From contig CAYSFT010000001.1 of assembly GCA_964430755.1 (NCBI GenBank), forward strand, positions 1-64,000: 64,000 bases of DNA, written 5' to 3'. Shown piece by piece: positions 42,589-51,916 of the stretch. The notes beneath the pieces were generated by a model. The model ran no database searches, was not told the origin of the DNA, and worked only from the letters and a program-made list of their open reading frames with translations. This DNA comes from Flemingiibacterium sp964430755 (GTDB lineage: Bacteria; Bacillota; Clostridia; Oscillospirales; CAG-272). A program made the translations under genes and the position numbers. Each line of letters opens with the position of its first letter. Position 1 is the stretch's first letter.

Positions 42589-42604
42589 TAGTATAAAGCA
42601 TAAT

Positions 42605-42638
42605 CCCCTGCTCCGTTTTTGTGAAGCAGGGGAAATTT
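42605..42638. terminator. Bidirectional terminator
   Basis: CCCCTGCT (42605-42612) with AGCAGGGG (42625-42632), perfect 8 bp, then AAATTTTTG. It serves the DMT gene and the convergent lysS. Confidence 0.88.
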
Positions 42639-42642
42639 TTGT

Positions 42643-44160
42643 TTAGTCGATGCTCTTCATTGTGGGGAACAAGAGCACGTCACGGATTGCGGCAGAGTCT
42701 GTGAACAACATACACATTCTGTCAATACCAAATCCGATACCGCCTGTGGGTGGCATACCGATCTCAAGTGCATTAAGGAAGTCCTCATCAGTGTGGTTAG
42801 CTTCCTCATCGCCCTTTGCGAACTGTTCTTCCTGCGCCTTGAATCTCTCGCGCTGGTCAATCGGGTCGTTAAGCTCGGAATAAGCGTTAGCCATCTCCCA
42901 ACCGTTCATGAAGAACTCGAAACGCTCAACATACTCGGGATTATCGGGCTTCTTCTTGGTAAGCGGCGAAATTTCAACCGGATGATCCATAAGGAAGGTC
43001 GGCTGAATGAGATGATGCTCAACAAACTCCTCAAAGAAGAGGTTGAGAATGTCACCCTTGGTGTGGCGATCCTCGTAGTGAACGCCCTTTTCGTCTGCAA
43101 CCTTGCGTGCTTCTTCGAGCGTGTGGATATTGCTGAAGTCTACATCTGCATACTTCTTAACAGCGTCAACCATTGTGATACGCTCAAACGGCTTACCGAG
43201 GTCCATTTCAACGCCGTTATAAGTGATCTTGGTCGTACCAAGCACTTCTTGTGCTACAAAGCGGTACATATTCTCGGTGAGATCCATCATGCCGTGATAA
43301 TCGGTGTAAGCCTGATAAAGCTCCATCAGCGTAAATTCAGGATTATGACGGGTGTCAAGTCCCTCATTACGGAAAACACGTCCGATCTCGTAAACGCGCT
43401 CAAGTCCGCCAACGATAAGACGCTTTAAGTATAATTCAAGCGAAATACGAAGCTTAAAATCCTCGTCGAGAGCGTTGAAGTGAGTTTCAAAAGGTCTTGC
43501 AGCCGCACCGCCCGCATTGGAAACGAGCATGGGAGTTTCAACCTCCATGAAGCCCTGTGAATCGAGGTAACGGCGGATTGTGCTTATAATCTTGGAGCGC
43601 TTGACGAATGTATCGCGCGATTCCATATTTGTGATAAGGTCAATATAACGCTGACGGTAACGAGTGTCGGTATTGGTAAGACCGTGATACTTCTCGGGAA
43701 GAATCTGGAGACTCTTTGAAAGGAGTGTCACGCTCTTTGCATGAACCGAGATTTCACCTGTCTTTGTTGTGAAAACAGTACCGACAACACCGATAATATC
43801 ACCGATATCGAGCTTTTTGAAGCCTTTGTATTCTTCCTCGCCGATATCATCACGTGCAACATAGCACTGAATGTTACCCTTGAGATCGAGCACGTTACAG
43901 AACGATGCCTTACCCATAACGCGCTTGGACATCATACGTCCTGCGATGGTAACATCCTTGCCCTCAAACTCGGCGTAATTTTCCTTTATATCGGTTGTGT
44001 GGTGTGTAACGTCATATTTAGTTATAACGAAGGGATCGTTTCCCTGTGCCTGAAGCTCAGCCAGCTTGTCGCGGCGAACCTGCAGGAGCTGATTTAATTC
44101 TTTTTCACTCATGGGAGCTGCTTCTGTTGCCGCCTGAGTGTTTCTTTCGTTTTCTGCCAT
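42643..44160 (-). CDS. lysS: Lysyl-tRNA synthetase (class II)
   Basis: Charges tRNA-Lys. The 505-aa class II enzyme has an N-terminal OB-fold anticodon-binding domain (about 60-160; VTIAGRMMSKRVMGKASF) and a catalytic core with motif 1 (RRYLDSQGFMEVETPMLV), motif 2 (RVFRNEGLDTRHNPEFTLMELY) and motif 3 (GGIGFGIDRMCMLFTD) near the end. It follows greA by 37 bp on the same strand, a common clostridial order. Confidence 0.97.
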   Translation of the reverse strand: MAENERNTQAATEAAPMSEKELNQLLQVRRDKLAELQAQGNDPFVITKYDVTHHTTDIKENYAEFEGKDVTIAGRMMSKRVMGKASFCNVLDLKGNIQCYVARDDIGEEEYKGFKKLDIGDIIGVVGTVFTTKTGEISVHAKSVTLLSKSLQILPEKYHGLTNTDTRYRQRYIDLITNMESRDTFVKRSKIISTIRRYLDSQGFMEVETPMLVSNAGGAAARPFETHFNALDEDFKLRISLELYLKRLIVGGLERVYEIGRVFRNEGLDTRHNPEFTLMELYQAYTDYHGMMDLTENMYRFVAQEVLGTTKITYNGVEMDLGKPFERITMVDAVKKYADVDFSNIHTLEEARKVADEKGVHYEDRHTKGDILNLFFEEFVEHHLIQPTFLMDHPVEISPLTKKKPDNPEYVERFEFFMNGWEMANAYSELNDPIDQRERFKAQEEQFAKGDEEANHTDEDFLNALEIGMPPTGGIGFGIDRMCMLFTDSAAIRDVLLFPTMKSID

Positions 44161-44197
44161 GATTGTGTGTCCTTTCGTGATATGTCAAATGCCTGTT

Positions 44198-44680
44198 TTA
44201 TGACTTCTTGCGAATTTCAAGTATCTTCAGCTTGATAACGCCTGACGGTGCTTCAACCTCGGCAATGTCATCAACCTTTTTACCGATGAGCGCCATACCG
44301 ATAGGCGACTGGTCGGAAATGTTATTCTTGAGCGGATCGACCTCGTTTGTACCAACGATGTTATATTCGATCTCCTCGTCAAACTCCTCGTCGTAAACGC
44401 GGACAGTCGTACCTACGTTTGCAATACCGGAGTTAAGATCCTCCTCGTTAACGAGAACTACGTTTTTGAGAAGCTGTTCAAGCTCGCTGATGCGGCTCTC
44501 TACCTTTGCCTGCTCATTCTTTGCCTCATCGTATTCACTGTTCTCCGAAAGGTCACCGAAGGAACGAGCGATCGCGAGCTGTTCTTTAACCTCAACTCGT
44601 CTTACATTTTTTAAATACTCGAGCTCCTCGGTCATTATTTTAAGACCTTCGGGGGTTAAAACTAAAGGTTTGTTTGCCAT
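44198..44680 (-). CDS. greA: Transcription elongation factor GreA
   Basis: Rescues backtracked RNA polymerase by stimulating transcript cleavage. The 160-aa protein has an N-terminal coiled coil (TPEGLKIMTEELEYLKNVRR; acidic tip DLSENSEYDEAKNEQ) and a C-terminal globular domain (SPIGMALIGKKVDDIAEVEAPSG). It lies between ctpA upstream and lysS downstream, all on one strand. Confidence 0.97.
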   Translation of the reverse strand: MANKPLVLTPEGLKIMTEELEYLKNVRRVEVKEQLAIARSFGDLSENSEYDEAKNEQAKVESRISELEQLLKNVVLVNEEDLNSGIANVGTTVRVYDEEFDEEIEYNIVGTNEVDPLKNNISDQSPIGMALIGKKVDDIAEVEAPSGVIKLKILEIRKKS

Positions 44681-44733
44681 TTTATATATCTCCTTGAAAT
44701 GTTATTTATATATTTTATTCACCGTCAAAATTT

Positions 44734-45963
44734 TTATTCGGCGGCAGAATCAAGTATCTCAATAGCCTTTTGCAGCTGAGCATCCTGCTCGTATGTCAGC
44801 TTATAAATGCTGATATTTGCAAATTCCTCTGCAATCTCGCAAGGGTGATCGGGCTTGACGCCAACTCCCTCGTAATTTTCGGAATACGGAGGATAATAAA
44901 GTGCAGTTGAAATACCAAATCCCGAACCGTCAGTCAGCGGTATAATATTCTGCATTGTGCCCTTGCCGTAAGTTGTTGTTCCGACAAGCTCCGCATAATC
45001 ATAATCCTGCAAAGCTGAAGCGAAAAGCTCTCCTGCGCTCGCAGTGTTCTCGTTTATGATAACGCTGCAGTTAAGCTTAACAGATTCGGCATCGGAAGAA
45101 ATTGTTTCCTTTTCACCTGATTTATATTCAATGTGAATGATCGGTCCCTCAGGCAAGAGATAATCAAGAATATCGCAAATAGCATCAAGATTACCGCCCG
45201 GATTATTTCTGACGTCGAAAACAAAACGATCAGCACCGTTCTGTTTCAGCTCATCGCAGGCTGCCTTGAACTGCTCCGGCGTTCCGAGGTCAAATTCAAG
45301 AATCTGAATGATACCAACCGTCGGATCGGCTTCGCAAATGCTGCTGACAACCGAAATTTCCTTGATTTTCGTGCGCTCAACAGAAAACTCTATTGATTCA
45401 CCATTGCGAAGCACAGTAAAATTCGCATTCGTTCCTGCCTCACCGAGCATACGGTCAAGCGCCTCATCGTAACCGATCTCGGAAACATAATCGCCCTCAA
45501 CGGCAACAATAAAGTCACCGGGAAGAATTCCTGCTTCAAGTGCCGGCGAATCGGGCATAACATTGATGACCTCGATCGTATTCTCACTCCACATAACGCG
45601 CACACCGATTCCCACATATTCTGCGTTTGTATCGGCCTCGTTATCTGCAAATTCTTCGGCACTCAGATAATATGCGTATTTATCGCCTGTGCCATAGATA
45701 TATCCGCGAAGAATATTGTCGGTGATCTCTTTTTCATCAAGCTCGCCAATATATAATTCCTCATAGATTTTTTCAACCTCTATGAGTTTTTCGTATTTAC
45801 CAAGCCCTGCTGAAAATTCATCCAGTGCCGCAGAATATTTCTTATTAAGCGATACTGCTGTTATCTGGAATGTTACAAGTATCGCAAGAAGCACAAGCAT
45901 TATTGCCATGCCAAGAGATATTTTCGGTGCTCCGCCTGTACCCTTTTCATTACTGGACATCAT
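44734..45963 (-). CDS. Carboxy-terminal processing protease (S41, CtpA type)
   Basis: The 409-aa protease has an N-terminal membrane anchor (about 16-38), a PDZ domain (about 120-200; VMPDSPALEAGILPGDFIVAVEGD) and an S41 domain with catalytic Ser in NENTASAGELFASA and Lys in GTTTYGKGTMQ. It works outside the membrane, cutting proteins near their C-termini. It directly follows the M23 hydrolase of the ftsEX operon, so it may tune that hydrolase, as Ctp proteases do for other wall enzymes (inference). Two adjacent ATG codons follow AGGAG. Confidence 0.93.
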   Translation of the reverse strand: MMSSNEKGTGGAPKISLGMAIMLVLLAILVTFQITAVSLNKKYSAALDEFSAGLGKYEKLIEVEKIYEELYIGELDEKEITDNILRGYIYGTGDKYAYYLSAEEFADNEADTNAEYVGIGVRVMWSENTIEVINVMPDSPALEAGILPGDFIVAVEGDYVSEIGYDEALDRMLGEAGTNANFTVLRNGESIEFSVERTKIKEISVVSSICEADPTVGIIQILEFDLGTPEQFKAACDELKQNGADRFVFDVRNNPGGNLDAICDILDYLLPEGPIIHIEYKSGEKETISSDAESVKLNCSVIINENTASAGELFASALQDYDYAELVGTTTYGKGTMQNIIPLTDGSGFGISTALYYPPYSENYEGVGVKPDHPCEIAEEFANISIYKLTYEQDAQLQKAIEILDSAAE

Positions 45964-46000
45964 AAAACTCCTATTTTTCTGAATTTAATCAAGCAACCTG

Positions 46001-47221
46001 TCAGCCGCCGAAAAAACTCATTGGATCAGTGTGTTTGCTGCTCTCATAAAGCGATAAATGCAGATGATTTCCGGTTGAGCTTCCGGTTGAACCGACCTGG
46101 GCAATAACATCGCCCTTTGTAACCTTCTGTCCCTTTGTAACAAGAAGCTTCGAGCAATGGGCATAAAGGGTTGCATATCCGCCGCCGTGGTCGATCATTA
46201 TGTAGTTACCGTAGCTCCAATGATAGTCTGCGATAGTGACAGTCCCCGAGTTGGAAGCATAAATGCTCGTACCGTAAGCGGCGGGAATATCAATACCGTT
46301 ATGAAATTCCTGTTTTCCCGTAATAGGACTGGTTCTCCAGCCGTACTGCGAAGAAACACGTGTATAACTGAGCGGAACCGGCCACATGAATGTACCGCCG
46401 ACAAACTTGGAATTTTGCTGACGTTCAAGCTCGGCAAGGTATTCCTGAAGCTGAATCTGAAGCTGTTCCTCCGCTTCAAGCTGTTTTTCATAAAGTGCGG
46501 CATAATAAGCCTTGTCGCTTTGAAGCGTTGAAAGGTAGTTTGCAGCATTACGCTTCATATCCTCAAGATTTGCTTCGTCCTCCTTGAGCTGCGCAAGATA
46601 CTCCTCCTGCGCCTGTTTTTTTGTCTGAAAATCAGTACGTGCAGACTCAAGGTTTTCCTTTTCACTCTTGAGCGACTCCATTATATTCGTGTCATATTCG
46701 AGCATTGCGCCAACACGGTCAACCCGCATCAGAAAATCCGAAAGGCTCGCAGCCCCAAGCAACATATCGAGGTAACTTGCCTCTCCATCCTCATGTGTTA
46801 CACGAAGACGCATCTTAAAAAGCTCGTATATTCTTTGATATTCCGCCTCACTTTCAGCGATTTCGCCGTCCTTTTGCTCAATGCTGCTGTTAAGCTCAGC
46901 GATAATATCATTTGTGAGCTCTATCTTTTTTATCTGCAGATTAAGCTCGGTGTCAATACGCTGTTTTTCAGCGAGAGCGGCGTCAATGTTGTTTGCTGTG
47001 GTTGAGATATTTGATTGTATCTCCTCAATCTGCTTGTTAAGTGCGGCAAGCTGTTCCTCCATACTCTGAACCTTGGAGTCGGTCAGCTTTGCGGCAGATA
47101 CCGTCTCATTCGAAGAAGGAATAGCAACCACAAGACAAACAGCACAAAGTACAAGTGCCGCGGCTCGGGTAATATTCTTTTTTATAAAGCTAAAATCGGT
47201 CGTTTTATTCGTATTTCTCAC
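46001..47221 (-). CDS. Secreted M23 peptidoglycan hydrolase with coiled coil (EnvC/PcsB-like role)
   Basis: The 406-aa protein has a signal sequence (about 15-37), two long coiled-coil stretches (about 45-125 and 170-275; EEQLAALNKQIEEIQSNIS) and a C-terminal LytM/M23 zinc endopeptidase. Zinc ligands are visible in FHNGIDIP and GNHLHLSL. The FtsX gene lies just upstream. In other bacteria FtsEX pulls on such a coiled coil to switch on wall cleavage at the division site. The operon order ftsE-ftsX-this gene-ctpA strongly supports the same here. Confidence 0.93.
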   Translation of the reverse strand: MRNTNKTTDFSFIKKNITRAAALVLCAVCLVVAIPSSNETVSAAKLTDSKVQSMEEQLAALNKQIEEIQSNISTTANNIDAALAEKQRIDTELNLQIKKIELTNDIIAELNSSIEQKDGEIAESEAEYQRIYELFKMRLRVTHEDGEASYLDMLLGAASLSDFLMRVDRVGAMLEYDTNIMESLKSEKENLESARTDFQTKKQAQEEYLAQLKEDEANLEDMKRNAANYLSTLQSDKAYYAALYEKQLEAEEQLQIQLQEYLAELERQQNSKFVGGTFMWPVPLSYTRVSSQYGWRTSPITGKQEFHNGIDIPAAYGTSIYASNSGTVTIADYHWSYGNYIMIDHGGGYATLYAHCSKLLVTKGQKVTKGDVIAQVGSTGSSTGNHLHLSLYESSKHTDPMSFFGG

Positions 47222-47251
47222 GAGATTGACCTCCCATTATAAACCGGTGAT

Positions 47252-48139
47252 TTACGCCTTAAGATGCTTTCTGGTTGATATCGTACTTCCGATAATGCCT
47301 GTGATAATGCCGATTCCGAGGAATGCAAGCGCCACATAGTGTCCGATGCTGTCAAATGTGATAATCGACAAAAAGTCGAGACTTCCTGCCATTTCACTGA
47401 CAACATAACCATAAATATACCACTGGATAAAGAACGCGAGAACGCTTGATATTATTCCGATAAATATGCCCTCAAAAATAAACGGCAGGATAACGAACCA
47501 GTTTGTTGCACCGATATAACGCATTATGGATATTTCGGCACGTCTGGAATGAACGGCAAGCTTTATCGTGTTGATAATAACAAAGATGCTTACAACAAAA
47601 AGTATTGTCATAAACCAGATAAGCACGTGTGAAATTCCGTTTTTAATATTTTCGATTTTGGTTGCAAGATCAACGCGGTTATTGATTTTTGCAATACCGT
47701 CAGTACGTCTTATATTGTCAATGAGCGGTTGTACCGCAGAGTTGTCTTCATATTTGATAACAAACGAGTCGCGCAGAGGATTGTCGCCTTCAACCAACTC
47801 ATAAAGTCCCGAATATTCCTTATACTTCTCCTTTTCCTCTTCAAGCGCCTGCTCCTTGGAGATAAACTCTATGCTTGCAACATTGGGAATCCGCTCAAGC
47901 TCCTTATGTATATCCTCAACCTCCTCGTCCGTCTTTGTATCATCAACAAAAACCACGATTTCGTTGAGCAAGCCAAACTTTTCAAGATTCTCGTCTATAT
48001 TGAGAATCAAAAGCACAAAGCTTCCCATAACAACAAGACAGCTCATCAGCACCGTTATCGATGCAAGAGTCATAATGCCGTTGCGCCAAAGTCCCTTAAA
48101 GCTCTGACCGAGGAAGTAAGTCAAACGATATCTTTTCAT
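47252..48139 (-). CDS. ftsX: Cell division protein FtsX
   Basis: The 295-aa ABC-type permease has four membrane helices (about 20-45, 175-200, 220-245, 265-290) and one large outside loop (about 50-165), which in FtsX contacts a wall hydrolase. The start YFLGQSFKGLWRNGIMTLASITVL and the FtsX domain end (FLGIGIITGIIGSTIS) are typical. It overlaps ftsE by four bases. The hydrolase partner gene follows 30 bp later. Confidence 0.96.
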   Translation of the reverse strand: MKRYRLTYFLGQSFKGLWRNGIMTLASITVLMSCLVVMGSFVLLILNIDENLEKFGLLNEIVVFVDDTKTDEEVEDIHKELERIPNVASIEFISKEQALEEEKEKYKEYSGLYELVEGDNPLRDSFVIKYEDNSAVQPLIDNIRRTDGIAKINNRVDLATKIENIKNGISHVLIWFMTILFVVSIFVIINTIKLAVHSRRAEISIMRYIGATNWFVILPFIFEGIFIGIISSVLAFFIQWYIYGYVVSEMAGSLDFLSIITFDSIGHYVALAFLGIGIITGIIGSTISTRKHLKA

Positions 48140-48849
48140 ACGTTCATACCTCCAACTCCGTCGCTTATAACCTTTCCACCCTGAATTTTAACCACACGCT
48201 GCTGGAAATAATCAACAAGATCCTTTTCGTGTGTAACAACGATGACGGTTTTTCCGCGCTTATGTATTTTAACGAGCAGATTCATAATCTCAAGACTCAT
48301 CTTCGGGTCAATGTTACCCGTGGGCTCGTCTGCGATGATTATCTGCGGATTGTTTGCAAGTGCTCTTGCGAGAGCAACACGCTGCTGTTCACCGCCCGAA
48401 AGCTGTGACGGATAAGAATTAAACTTCTCTGTCAGATTAACAATATTCAGAATAGCCGGTACGCGACGTTTGATAATCTTCGTCGGCTCACCGACAACCT
48501 GCATTGCAAAAGCGACATTCTCGAATACTGTTTTGTTCGGGAAAAGACGGAAATCCTGGAACACAACACCGATCTCACGGCGATAATGCGGCACCTTAAA
48601 ATCCGAAATTTTCGACAGATCGTACACTGCAGGCTGTTTTCTTGATTCCTCATCTCTGTTCGCACGAACTATTATACTTCCGCTTGTAGCCTTTTCCTCA
48701 CGAAGAAGGAGCTTTGTCATAGTGGTTTTTCCGGCACCCGATTCACCGACAATGAACACAAACTCGCCGTCGTTGATTTTAAGATTGACACCGTCCAGTG
48801 CCACAGTTCCGTTCGGATACACTTTTTTAACATCTCTGAATTCTATCAT
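48136..48849 (-). CDS. ftsE: Cell division ATP-binding protein FtsE
   Basis: The 237-aa ABC ATPase powers FtsX. Walker A GESGAGKTTMTKLL (about 35-48), signature LSGGEQQRVALARAL, Walker B IIIADEPTGNIDP and the H-loop VTHEK are all intact. The start MIEFRDVKKVYPNGTVALDGVNL is typical FtsE. The ribosome site is weak (GGAG 13 bases before the ATG). First gene of the ftsE-ftsX-M23-ctpA operon. Confidence 0.96.
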   Translation of the reverse strand: MIEFRDVKKVYPNGTVALDGVNLKINDGEFVFIVGESGAGKTTMTKLLLREEKATSGSIIVRANRDEESRKQPAVYDLSKISDFKVPHYRREIGVVFQDFRLFPNKTVFENVAFAMQVVGEPTKIIKRRVPAILNIVNLTEKFNSYPSQLSGGEQQRVALARALANNPQIIIADEPTGNIDPKMSLEIMNLLVKIHKRGKTVIVVTHEKDLVDYFQQRVVKIQGGKVISDGVGGMNV

Positions 48850-48898
48850 ATTCGTTAGGCAACTCCGTTATTTTCGTAATATTAAACAAACGCAAAAT

Positions 48899-49002
48899 GC
48901 TAAATGTCAAAACAGTCGTGCAAATAGCACCAAAAATCGAGGCTGTCGGCATTTAGCAGTCGTACCGTCCGCCGATTACACACAAATATAACAGGCGGAC
49001 GG
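48899..49002. other. Structured intergenic DNA between ftsE and the CdaR-type gene
   Basis: Two nested structures are visible. GCTAAATG (48899-48906) pairs with CATTTAGC (48950-48957), enclosing ACAG/CTGT and an inner GTGC/GCAC hairpin. Beside it CCGTCCGCC (48965-48973) pairs with GGCGGACGG (48994-49002). The second lies just past the stop of the CdaR-type gene and probably ends its transcript. The first could sit in the ftsE leader. Confidence 0.55.
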
Positions 49003-49016
49003 CGATATAATTATAA

Positions 49017-50102
49017 TTAGAATTTGACGGGTTTCGAGGTCAGATACTTCTTAACCATAAGTGCGACCTTAAATGTGATTGCGTGTTCAAACTCGCGCAG
49101 ATCAAGACCTGTGAGCTTTCTGATTTTCTCCAGGCGATATACGAGCGTGTTTCTGTGAACAAACAGCTTACGCGAGGTTTCGGAAACGTTGAGGTTGTTT
49201 TCGAAGAAGCACTGGATAGTCATAAGAGTTTCGCGGTCAAGCGATTCGAGTGAGCCCTTCTTGAAAACCTCCTGAAGGAACATTTCGCAAAGTGTTGTCG
49301 GGAGCTGATAGATAAGTCTGCCGATACCGAGGTTTTCGTAGCTGATGATATTCTTTTCTGTGTCGAACACCTTGCCGACTTCAATTGCAACCTGTGCTTC
49401 CTTGAAGGAACGCGCAAGATCCTTGATGTTGTCAACAGCGGTACCGATACCGATTGTAACCTTTGCATAAAATTCGCTCGAAAGTGTATCTGCGATATTC
49501 TTTGCAGTCTTTTCAATCTCGCGGTTATCGTGTCCCGATTTAACCTCCTTAACAAGAACGATATCATGCTCACTAACGCTGATAACGTAATCCTTGTTCT
49601 TATCCGGGAACATATTCTGCACCATGTCAAACGGAACAACATCGCTCTTACCGTAGAACTTGATAAGTATTACGGCACGCATAACATCTGAATTGAAGTG
49701 CAGCTCTTTACTCTTTAAATAAATGTCGCTTGGGAGTATATTATCAAGGATGATATTCTTGATAAACGAACCCTTGTCGAGCTTTTCATCATACAGATTT
49801 TTGATATTGGAAAGAGATACGGAAAGAATCATAGAAATCTTTTCAGCCATCTTGTCTTCACCTTCGACAAATACGATATACTCGGCCTTTGCGCCCTGAC
49901 CGATCTGTCTGTATGTATAACCGCCGGTGGTGATAGCTTCGGAAGTGTACGCCAGCTCATCACGGACGCCCTGTGCAGTTTCTCCGATCTTAACCAGTTC
50001 ACTGCAAGAAATAATTACGCCGTTCTCGTCGATAACACCGATGACTCGATCCACAGCATCCTTCATTTGATGAATAATACCTTGGAAAAATCTGTTTGAC
50101 AT
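49017..50102 (-). CDS. CdaR/PucR-family transcriptional regulator
   Basis: The 361-aa protein has a sensory region (about 1-125; SNRFFQGIIHQMKDAVDRVIGVID), a middle GGDEF-like domain (about 130-280) and a C-terminal PucR-type HTH (NLNVSETSRKLFVHRNTLVYRLEKI). Members control sugar-diacid, purine or amino-acid use. The ligand is unknown. I use the ATG at 50102, preceded by AAAGGAG. It follows a membrane protein gene and rsmE on the same strand, but no metabolic gene that would show its target. Confidence 0.85.
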   Translation of the reverse strand: MSNRFFQGIIHQMKDAVDRVIGVIDENGVIISCSELVKIGETAQGVRDELAYTSEAITTGGYTYRQIGQGAKAEYIVFVEGEDKMAEKISMILSVSLSNIKNLYDEKLDKGSFIKNIILDNILPSDIYLKSKELHFNSDVMRAVILIKFYGKSDVVPFDMVQNMFPDKNKDYVISVSEHDIVLVKEVKSGHDNREIEKTAKNIADTLSSEFYAKVTIGIGTAVDNIKDLARSFKEAQVAIEVGKVFDTEKNIISYENLGIGRLIYQLPTTLCEMFLQEVFKKGSLESLDRETLMTIQCFFENNLNVSETSRKLFVHRNTLVYRLEKIRKLTGLDLREFEHAITFKVALMVKKYLTSKPVKF

Positions 50103-50177
50103 AGGGGCGACTCCTTTCAAGATTAACAAAAAATTTAGTTGGAATAATATTTGAATAAAAAGACTTTAAATAAATAC

Positions 50178-50975
50178 TCAGATCATTTTAACCGTGCAGA
50201 TAACGGCAATTACAAGATAAGAAGCAAGCAAGAGGAAATCTGCCAAAATCGTCGATGCGGGCGACACTATCAAAAGCACGGCACCTGCGATAACGGCTGC
50301 TGCACAAATAAAGAATGTAACCGCGCATTTTTTACCGCCGATTGTGACCTTGGCGAATGTATAATTTTTATTTTTTGCAATAAGAAGTACGCCAAGAGCA
50401 ATTGCAGCAACGGCAAGGAGCAACATAAGCGGCTTCGCAGCTAAAACGCCAAGCTTTCCGACATAATAGAAGAATCCGCTAACCTGGGGCACAGATTTGG
50501 CAAGTCTTATCAAAAGAAAGCCTACAGCTGTAAGGAACGAATAAGCGAAGAAATTTCCGCCATAGATATTATGTACGAAATAAAGAACGGTAAAAGTGAT
50601 GAGTGCGACGATTACCAATTCAATGTTATCATAAACATAGTAAACACCGCCGATTGCAAAAAGCGAAGTGACGTTTCCGAAGATAAATGCACTGGTCAGC
50701 ACCTTATCCGATTCATCAACATTTTTCATCCTTCTGTATGTAAACAGTATCGCCGACAGCGCAAAGAGAACACCCGTAACCAGGAGAAACACAGGTAGTA
50801 CAACAGTGTGTGTGAATATCTGATTATCCCCTGTCTTTATTGCGAGAACAACCGCAATAACAACAAATGCAAACTGAAGCATCAAGCGGTAAAGCTTGGC
50901 ATCCTGCTGTTTTTCAGCCGCTAACTTTGCAGCCTTTTTTTCTTTGATTCTATTTTCCTTAATATTGTTACCCAC
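50178..50975 (-). CDS. Hypothetical multi-pass membrane protein
   Basis: 265 aa with a lysine-rich cytoplasmic N-terminus (ENRIKEKKAAKLAAEKQQ) and about seven to eight membrane helices. I do not recognise the family and see no catalytic motif. It follows rsmE by 18 bp and precedes the CdaR-type gene by 75 bp on the same strand. Confidence 0.7.
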   Translation of the reverse strand: MGNNIKENRIKEKKAAKLAAEKQQDAKLYRLMLQFAFVVIAVVLAIKTGDNQIFTHTVVLPVFLLVTGVLFALSAILFTYRRMKNVDESDKVLTSAFIFGNVTSLFAIGGVYYVYDNIELVIVALITFTVLYFVHNIYGGNFFAYSFLTAVGFLLIRLAKSVPQVSGFFYYVGKLGVLAAKPLMLLLAVAAIALGVLLIAKNKNYTFAKVTIGGKKCAVTFFICAAAVIAGAVLLIVSPASTILADFLLLASYLVIAVICTVKMI

Positions 50976-50993
50976 TTTAGAAGAACCTCCACC

Positions 50994-51746
50994 TTACAAC
51001 TCAAAATTATAGGTAAGACACGCAAGCACAAAGCTCGGTGCCGTTTCACAGCGAAGAATACGCCGTCCGAGGCCGCATATATTGAAACCTGCCGCACGCG
51101 CCGCCTCAACCTCTTTATGCGAAAATCCGCCCTCTGAACCGATTATCACAGAAATACTTTCGGGCATTTCGCCGTCCTTGTATTTCTCATTCAAAAGCCG
51201 TCGCAAAGGCACAGTGTCATCGCCCTCGTAGAAAAAGAGGACAAGCTCACTTTCTGCCGCTTTGCTTAACATTTCACGAAACGATATCGGAAGCGTCACC
51301 TCAGGAACAGTACCGCGACCGCATTGTTTTGCGGCTTCAAGCGCGATACGCGAACGTCGTTCAAGCTTTTTTTGTTCTTTGCGGGAGTCGTCATCCCGAC
51401 GAGCGACACAGCGTTCCGATTCAAACGGTACTATCGTGTGCGCTCCGGTTTCAACCGATTTCTGAATGATAACGTCAAGCTTGTCCGATTTCGGAAGAGC
51501 CTGAAAAAGACGAACCGTATACGGCGGCTCTGTGTCACTCTTACGGGAGGAAATTATCTTTGCCGTAACGCTGTCGGATGTAAAATCCACAAGCTCACAG
51601 TCATATTCGTTTTTCTGCATATCACAAACGGTGATATGTTCTCCCGCGCGCATACGAAGTGAGCGCGAGATATGAATGGCATCATCGCCGCAGACAGTTA
51701 CATATCCGTCCGCGATATTTGAAGCCGACAGAAAGAAACGCGGCAT
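50994..51746 (-). CDS. rsmE: 16S rRNA (uracil-1498-N3)-methyltransferase
   Basis: Methylates U1498 of 16S rRNA with SAM. The 250-aa SPOUT enzyme has an N-terminal PUA-like part (PRFFLSASN and HISRSLRMRAGEHITVCD) and the knotted domain with KSDKLDVIIQKSVETGAHTIVPFESERC, ISVIIGSEGGFSHKEVE and LGRRILRCETAPSFVLACL. The ATG at 51746 follows GAGGTT. It has its own consensus promoter at 51820-51848, downstream of prmA. Confidence 0.95.
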   Translation of the reverse strand: MPRFFLSASNIADGYVTVCGDDAIHISRSLRMRAGEHITVCDMQKNEYDCELVDFTSDSVTAKIISSRKSDTEPPYTVRLFQALPKSDKLDVIIQKSVETGAHTIVPFESERCVARRDDDSRKEQKKLERRSRIALEAAKQCGRGTVPEVTLPISFREMLSKAAESELVLFFYEGDDTVPLRRLLNEKYKDGEMPESISVIIGSEGGFSHKEVEAARAAGFNICGLGRRILRCETAPSFVLACLTYNFEL

Positions 51747-51819
51747 TTTTAACCTCAAAAACAAGATTAGTCAAAATTGGCACAACTTTTTGTTGTTTGT
51801 TTGCCCGACTATATTGTAT

Positions 51820-51848
51820 ATTATACTACACTTTCGTCATTTTGTCAA
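51820..51848 (-). promoter_or_regulatory. rsmE promoter
   Basis: Minus-strand consensus TTGACA (51843-51848), 17-bp spacer, TATAAT (51820-51825), within the 170-bp AT-rich gap after prmA. Confidence 0.82.
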
Positions 51849-51916
51849 ATATTTTAGCGAAATTTTTTGCATATTTTTTTATCAAACGCGAAAAAAACCG
51901 TTATTTTTTCCAAATT

